From the IMG/VR virus record IMGVR_UViG_3300032215_000092, positions 1 to 55,778 of that record: a stretch of DNA of 55,778 nt. One strand, 5' to 3'. Position numbers and translations under genes: made by a program. Positions 52,514 through 55,778 of the stretch are shown piece after piece. Position 1 is the first letter of the stretch, and every line of letters begins with the position of its first letter. The notes under the pieces were generated by a model that saw only the letters and a program-made list of their open reading frames with translations, was not told where the DNA came from and did no database searches. The stretch is from a virus.

Positions 52514-52734
52514 GAGAACCTGATCTTGCTAATCCAATCATTGACGGGATTTTGCGGAGCAATCTTTTCATACTTCATCACTGCCCCAAGAGACTGCAAT
52601 TCTCCTAAAGTTTTATATTCACCGCCGTAAGTTGCCCAGCATTTATTAAACTTTACATGTGGTGTGTACATGGCATTACCCAAGTAAAAGCATGGTTGTA
52701 GGGTGCGTGCGTATAGGTCTTTTGGTTTGGTCAT
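52510..52734 (-). CDS. Hypothetical early protein (74 aa)
   Basis: A 74-residue protein with 'LQPCFYLGNAMYTPHVKFNK' and 'WATYGGEYKTLGELQSLGAV', aromatic and likely a small beta fold. Starts two bases after the upstream stop. It has no recognised domain. Its place in the coupled run of tiny early genes is the only context. Confidence 0.68.
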   Translation of the reverse strand: MTKPKDLYARTLQPCFYLGNAMYTPHVKFNKCWATYGGEYKTLGELQSLGAVMKYEKIAPQNPVNDWISKIRFS

Positions 52735-52736
52735 TT

Positions 52737-52958
52737 TTAGGCTCTCGGAACTGGCGATGTTTGGGCTTTGGCGCGAGCGTCCTCAATCCGAATCTCGTCC
52801 CACTGCGCGATCAGGATCGCGGCATGTAGATCAAGAAGTTCGGCAAGCATCTGCTTGACTAGCCCCTCGGCGTGGTAAATACGATTTTCATTGAGCGTAT
52901 CTTTTAGGGCAATCGCCATGTGCTCAATGTTAATCAGGGGTTCACTCCAATCCTTCAA
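52737..52958 (-). CDS. Hypothetical helical early protein (73 aa)
   Basis: Nearly all-helical: 'INIEHMAIALKDTLNENRIY' and 'LVKQMLAELLDLHAAILIAQ'. It overlaps the VRR-NUC gene by 17 bases. The pattern of long amphipathic helices suggests a dimer or a partner-binding protein. No family known to me. Confidence 0.68.
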   Translation of the reverse strand: MKDWSEPLINIEHMAIALKDTLNENRIYHAEGLVKQMLAELLDLHAAILIAQWDEIRIEDARAKAQTSPVPRA

Positions 52959-53235
52959 AGCTACTCTCCAGTTGTTCGCGTAAAACTTTTACGCTGTTCA
53001 CACAAAAAGAAAGGCCACCCGCAGAACGGATGGCCTTCAAGTTTTTCTCCTGTAGTGCGGTAGGCTGGTTGTTGCCAGCCTTGCACTCGATACCTACAAA
53101 GTTCCCATACACACACGCAACTATGTCAGGTACGCCCGAGCGACCGTAGCCGCCCGTGACGGGGAAGAAATAGTATGCGCCTAGTTCATCAAGGTAGGCT
53201 GTTACCTCCTTCTTTACTTTCCCTTCCGGTGTCAA
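52942..53235 (-). CDS. VRR-NUC nuclease (97 aa)
   Basis: A stand-alone VRR-NUC domain of the PD-(D/E)XK superfamily: 'RSGVPDIVACVYG' (Asp37), 'FVGIECKAG' (Glu50, Lys52) and 'QEKNLKAIRSAGG' (Gln62). Such phage nucleases resolve branched DNA or nick structured substrates. The start is TTG 53235 with AGGAG six bases upstream, inside the end of the preceding gene. The C-terminal codons carry the longest copy of the recurring palindrome. Confidence 0.92.
   Translation of the reverse strand: MTPEGKVKKEVTAYLDELGAYYFFPVTGGYGRSGVPDIVACVYGNFVGIECKAGNNQPTALQEKNLKAIRSAGGLSFCVNSVKVLREQLESSFEGLE
52978..52994. promoter_or_regulatory. Palindrome GCGTAAAA-C-TTTTACGC, site 3
   Basis: The longest copy of the recurring element, with 8-base arms around one central base (17 bp). 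It lies within the VRR-NUC gene, encoding Ser-Val-Lys-Val-Leu-Arg on the leftward strand, 20 bases before the start of the next gene. An operator role is inferred. Confidence 0.65.
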
Positions 53236-54175
53236 GCAATTCTCCTAAGTCTTCACCGATGAAGCCATAGCGCGTAAGCCAATCGCAATCAGCCTCGTGC
53301 CGAAACCCCACCATCTTTGCCTCATCCCCTGTGCCCAATTGCAACAGAGCGAGCTTACTTTGTACCACGTCAGGTAGCGCGTCGATACTAGGGAAATCCC
53401 TAATTGTGCGATCAACCTTGTCCGTGGTTCCGGTGCCCCCGGTGAACGTCCGATGGTGTGTGATCATGCGGTACAAGGATTCTCCGCCCGGCGGGAGTTC
53501 TTGAAGAGTTACCCAAAGATCTCTTAGAAGCGCTTGCTCCATGCGCTGATCCTGCACCTTGTCGTACGCGGCAAGGTACTTATGGATCTCTTGTTGATCC
53601 GCGCCCGTAGTCTCGCCGCGCATCATCCTAGACACCATATCGTAGCTACTGTTGTAGTAGAGCCCCTGCATAAACTCAGTCAGAACCAGATCCTCTATCG
53701 GCGCAGACTTGCTTACTATCCTGTTGAAATTAGATTCAGTCGCGTGGGCTTGCGCCTCGGCATACGCCTCAGGAGTTTTGTAGTCCAGAAGTTCTACCAG
53801 CTTTTCCGCCTTGGGCCTAGTGCTTGAGCGCTTAACATCTGAGGGAGACTTCTTGTTCCTGATCCTGCGACTCGACACCTCTGCCTGTAGCGTGTCGCGC
53901 ACCATGCCACTAGGTCTGAACACACCAAACGTACCAATGTGCATACCTGCTTGCATCACCGGAATTGTCTTGTTAGGGCGTACCTCAAAGTAGATCGCGG
54001 GGTCTGTGTACGTCACACGCATGGCGTCGATCAACCAGATCAACGGTTGATGGAAAACCCTGTCGTTCCAGATGTCAGCACCGGCCACCTCTTCGATAAT
54101 CTCTTGAGTCCCTACCTTGCGGAGCGTGGTAAGGGTGAAATAGTGGTGGCGTTTGCCTTTGTGAAGTATGGTCAT
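53189..54175 (-). CDS. Hypothetical early protein (328 aa)
   Basis: An uncharacterised protein with a beta-rich N-terminus ('HYFTLTTLRKVGTQEIIEEV', 'HIGTFGVFRPSGMVRD') and a helical C-terminal two thirds ('YDMVSRMMRGETTGADQQEI'), including a Gly-rich turn 'TFTGGTGTTD'. Strong AGGAG upstream of the ATG. It sits between the 294-residue protein and VRR-NUC. No family known to me. A role with the VWA protein is possible from context. Confidence 0.75.
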   Translation of the reverse strand: MTILHKGKRHHYFTLTTLRKVGTQEIIEEVAGADIWNDRVFHQPLIWLIDAMRVTYTDPAIYFEVRPNKTIPVMQAGMHIGTFGVFRPSGMVRDTLQAEVSSRRIRNKKSPSDVKRSSTRPKAEKLVELLDYKTPEAYAEAQAHATESNFNRIVSKSAPIEDLVLTEFMQGLYYNSSYDMVSRMMRGETTGADQQEIHKYLAAYDKVQDQRMEQALLRDLWVTLQELPPGGESLYRMITHHRTFTGGTGTTDKVDRTIRDFPSIDALPDVVQSKLALLQLGTGDEAKMVGFRHEADCDWLTRYGFIGEDLGELLDTGRESKEGGNSLP

Positions 54176-54193
54176 GATCTCTATCTCCTAAAA

Positions 54194-55078
54194 TTAAAAT
54201 GCAAACTTACTCAAGATGTCTTCGACTTGTGTACGTACATCGAAGCGTACTGCTTTCGAGTCCCGTAAATCTTTTACAGAAACACCGGCAAGGGCGGCGG
54301 CAAGACCAGCACGGGCTCCCTCCAACTTGGTGTCGTTGGTGATGTTCATACTGTCGAGCGTGTCGATCAACTCGTTAGCCTTCTCGATCATGGAGGCATG
54401 GAACACCTTGCGGTCACCCTCCTCCCCGTCAGTCAGTCGGTCAACCAGATGCTTGAGCACGTCATGCAGTCGTGACCATGCGTCACCCATAGCCGCGCCC
54501 ACCTGCTTGTCATATAGCTGACGGTAGTGCTCGTTGAGTTCGTCACGGATCTGCATCTCACAGTCAACACGAAAGTCGCCCGTCTCCGGCACGGGCCAGA
54601 AGCTGACCTCCATGTAAAACTTTCTCTCAATATGCTCAACCTCTGGGTACTCGTTGCGGTCAAACATACCGCCAAGTTGGAACGCGGCGGCAGACACCAT
54701 GGTTGGGTAGCAGACCACTAGCTCCTTCTTCAGATCGTTGTACTTGGCGATCCAAGAATCAGCCTCTGCCTTGTAGTCGAAGAACCGCTTCATGGGTAGC
54801 AAGCGTGGGCCGGTGTCTGCCCATGGCAGGGTGAGGTGGTAGTGCCGGTTGCGCGTGTTAGCTACAAACTTGTTGATCAGATCAAGCTGATGTGCACCTG
54901 CCAGTAAGTTCTTATGGTAGTTACCGGCACGTCCTTGCGTGTTGTTCTGCTTGTCTACGTCCTCGCTCACTTTGCGGTCTAGCTTGCGAGCGGTCCAGTT
55001 GCCTACGCTGAGGTTGACCAGCATGGCGCTGGATGCGATGGATGGACCGAAGGTTGGGGTCGTGATAGTTGAAGTCAT
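54194..55078 (-). CDS. Hypothetical protein next to VWA gene (294 aa)
   Basis: Mainly helical, with 'AMLVNLSVGNWTARKLDRKV' near the start, 'YHLTLPWADTGPRLLPMKRF' and a C-terminal region around 'HDVLKHLVDRLTDGEEGDRK'. This resembles the DUF3150-type proteins I recall beside MoxR-like ATPase and VWA genes in phages, but the match is from memory. If so, it would be a third member of an AAA/VWA module. ATGA overlap with the gene upstream. It contains palindrome variant site 5. Confidence 0.65.
   Translation of the reverse strand: MTSTITTPTFGPSIASSAMLVNLSVGNWTARKLDRKVSEDVDKQNNTQGRAGNYHKNLLAGAHQLDLINKFVANTRNRHYHLTLPWADTGPRLLPMKRFFDYKAEADSWIAKYNDLKKELVVCYPTMVSAAAFQLGGMFDRNEYPEVEHIERKFYMEVSFWPVPETGDFRVDCEMQIRDELNEHYRQLYDKQVGAAMGDAWSRLHDVLKHLVDRLTDGEEGDRKVFHASMIEKANELIDTLDSMNITNDTKLEGARAGLAAALAGVSVKDLRDSKAVRFDVRTQVEDILSKFAF
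54265..54277. promoter_or_regulatory. Palindrome variant GTAAAT-C-TTTTAC, site 5
   Basis: One mismatch from the perfect element. On the leftward strand it reads GTAAAAGATTTAC and encodes Val-Lys-Asp-Leu-Arg, in the same codon phase as sites 3 and 6. Confidence 0.5.
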
Positions 55079-55326
55079 GATGTGCTCTCGTCTGTAAAAG
55101 TTTTACGTAAGATTGATTTAAGTATTGCTGAGTTGCTGTCGTCGTGCCCCGTGACACGGAGCAGAGCCACCTCGTCGATGTACTCTGCCTCGATGCCAGA
55201 CAGGGCAAGTAGTGCCATAAGTTCTTCTCGTGTGTGCTCTCCTACATATTCACTGATTGACCGTACGGGGGCTTCCACCCCTTGTTCTGAGTCACTACCC
55301 AGAGTGTTGGCGCGAGACCTGTCCAT
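55075..55326 (-). CDS. Hypothetical early protein (83 aa)
   Basis: ATG 55326 has a good GAGGAAG site, which supports the gene despite an 85-base overlap with the end of the VWA gene. The product contains 'YVGEHTREELMALLALSGIE' and 'DSNSAILKSILRKTFTDE', acidic and mixed helix/strand. Unknown function. The last codons include palindrome site 4, and the stop overlaps the next ATG. Confidence 0.72.
   Translation of the reverse strand: MDRSRANTLGSDSEQGVEAPVRSISEYVGEHTREELMALLALSGIEAEYIDEVALLRVTGHDDSNSAILKSILRKTFTDESTS
55094..55106. promoter_or_regulatory. Palindrome GTAAAA-G-TTTTAC, site 4
   Basis: A perfect 6+1+6 copy near the end of the gene at 55075-55326, encoding Arg-Lys-Thr-Phe-Thr on the leftward strand, 16 bases before the start codon of the next gene. 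This is close enough to affect its transcription or translation. Confidence 0.6.
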
Positions 55327-55778
55327 AAATCTTCCTCACATCGTCCGATATACCCGTCGGTCAGGATGACCACGCACACGGGGTCCATGCGTTCCTTCTT
55401 AATATAGACGGGGATGCAGTCGGGGTCAGTCCCCCCGCCACCCTTGGGCTTGGTCGTGTTGACGATAGACCCGAGCATGTCCTGCGAGTACACCTCGTGC
55501 GAAGCGATCTTGGTATCCCAGTACAGAAGATCGACACACTCAGGCACGACATCCGTACAGATAGCGACAAGCTCAGAGAAGAACTCAGCAAGCTCTGCGC
55601 TACCGATGGACCCGGACGTATCAATACACACGACAATGCGACCAAGAGTGACGGACTCCATGCTAGGCATGATGATGTCGTTGTGTAAGAACCTACGGTT
55701 GGGCTTGCGCCACGTAGACCGATCACGCCCTGCCGCCACTGCCTTGCACCACTGACGGAACACCTCCTTCCAGTCAAC
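55242..55778 (-). CDS. VWA protein, DUF2201-like, cut by window edge
   Basis: The reading frame stays open to the right border ('VDWKEVFRQWCKAVAAGRDR'), so the 5' end is missing. The visible part is a VWA domain with a complete metal site: 'DTSGSIG', then Thr in 'GGGGTDPDC', then 'ILTDGYIG'. 'LLYWDTKI' and 'LWVVTQNKGWKPPYGQSV' match DUF2201, whose full-length members carry a metallopeptidase-like N-terminal domain and often neighbour a MoxR-type AAA ATPase. Both would lie beyond the window. The role is unclear, perhaps a chaperone-like remodelling system. Confidence 0.82.
   Translation of the reverse strand, partial: VDWKEVFRQWCKAVAAGRDRSTWRKPNRRFLHNDIIMPSMESVTLGRIVVCIDTSGSIGSAELAEFFSELVAICTDVVPECVDLLYWDTKIASHEVYSQDMLGSIVNTTKPKGGGGTDPDCIPVYIKKERMDPVCVVILTDGYIGRCEEDLWTGLAPTLWVVTQNKGWKPPYGQSVNM

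Noticed and set aside
1-55778. Prophage integration module, tRNA genes or attachment site
   Set aside because: No integrase, excisionase or tRNA cloverleaf was recognised, and both edges are phage-type sequence. Genes beyond the right edge cannot be judged.
1-55778. Window as a closed circular genome
   Set aside because: The VWA gene at the right border would continue into the 11-bp array at the left border, which does not encode its expected N-terminal domain.

Overview
The window is almost one whole genome of a tailed double-stranded DNA phage (Caudoviricetes). It holds two gene-dense, convergent transcription units and no recognisable host chromosomal genes, rRNA, tRNA, integrase or excisionase. 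I read it as podovirus-like. Two head-tail adaptor-type proteins, a nozzle-like protein and a row of very large internal (ejection-type) proteins are present, but no sheath, baseplate or classical tape-measure gene was recognised. The host cannot be named. Purine-rich Shine-Dalgarno sites, a GH108-type muramidase and a gene-transfer-agent-type 3TM holin fit a Gram-negative, probably aquatic bacterium. The gene set resembles what I know of uncultured marine and freshwater phages, but that is recall and not a search result.

Left edge (1-292): an 11-bp tandem array cut by the window border, a 15-bp palindrome, GC-rich hairpins and a strong sigma70-like promoter reading right. Rightward late operon (293-41352): terminase small and large subunits, portal, a GroES-like co-chaperonin, scaffold-like protein and two capsid-layer proteins ending at a UUCG terminator (8536-8558). 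Next come a large structural protein and a cluster of small Lys/Gly-rich proteins mixed with neck adaptors (12-16.9 kb), tail proteins, a cupin-like protein and two repeat-built fibres (17.3-24 kb). A lysis and nuclease segment follows (24.2-26.4 kb: two small membrane proteins, endonuclease VII, muramidase, 3TM holin). The unit ends with the nozzle-like protein and four large internal virion proteins, the last of 2024 aa with a zinc-protease HEIVH motif.

Leftward early operon (55778-41419): a VWA protein cut by the right edge, unknown proteins, a VRR-NUC nuclease, a run of tiny overlapping genes including a DUF3310-like one, a family A DNA polymerase, a Cas4/RecB-like nuclease, an HNH endonuclease, a SNF2-type helicase, a probable ssDNA-binding protein, a small HTH protein and an AEP primase-helicase. 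It ends at a terminator at 41351-41386. Genes are joined by ATGA, GTGA or TTGA stop/start overlaps, so translation is probably coupled.

The most unusual signal is a recurring palindrome, GTAAAA-N-TTTTAC. Four perfect copies and two single-mismatch copies occur: one next to the left-edge repeats and five inside early genes, in two different codon phases, so protein conservation does not explain them. Together with the small HTH gene and a 25-bp perfect palindrome just upstream of it, this suggests a stoperator-like or other genome-wide DNA-binding system.
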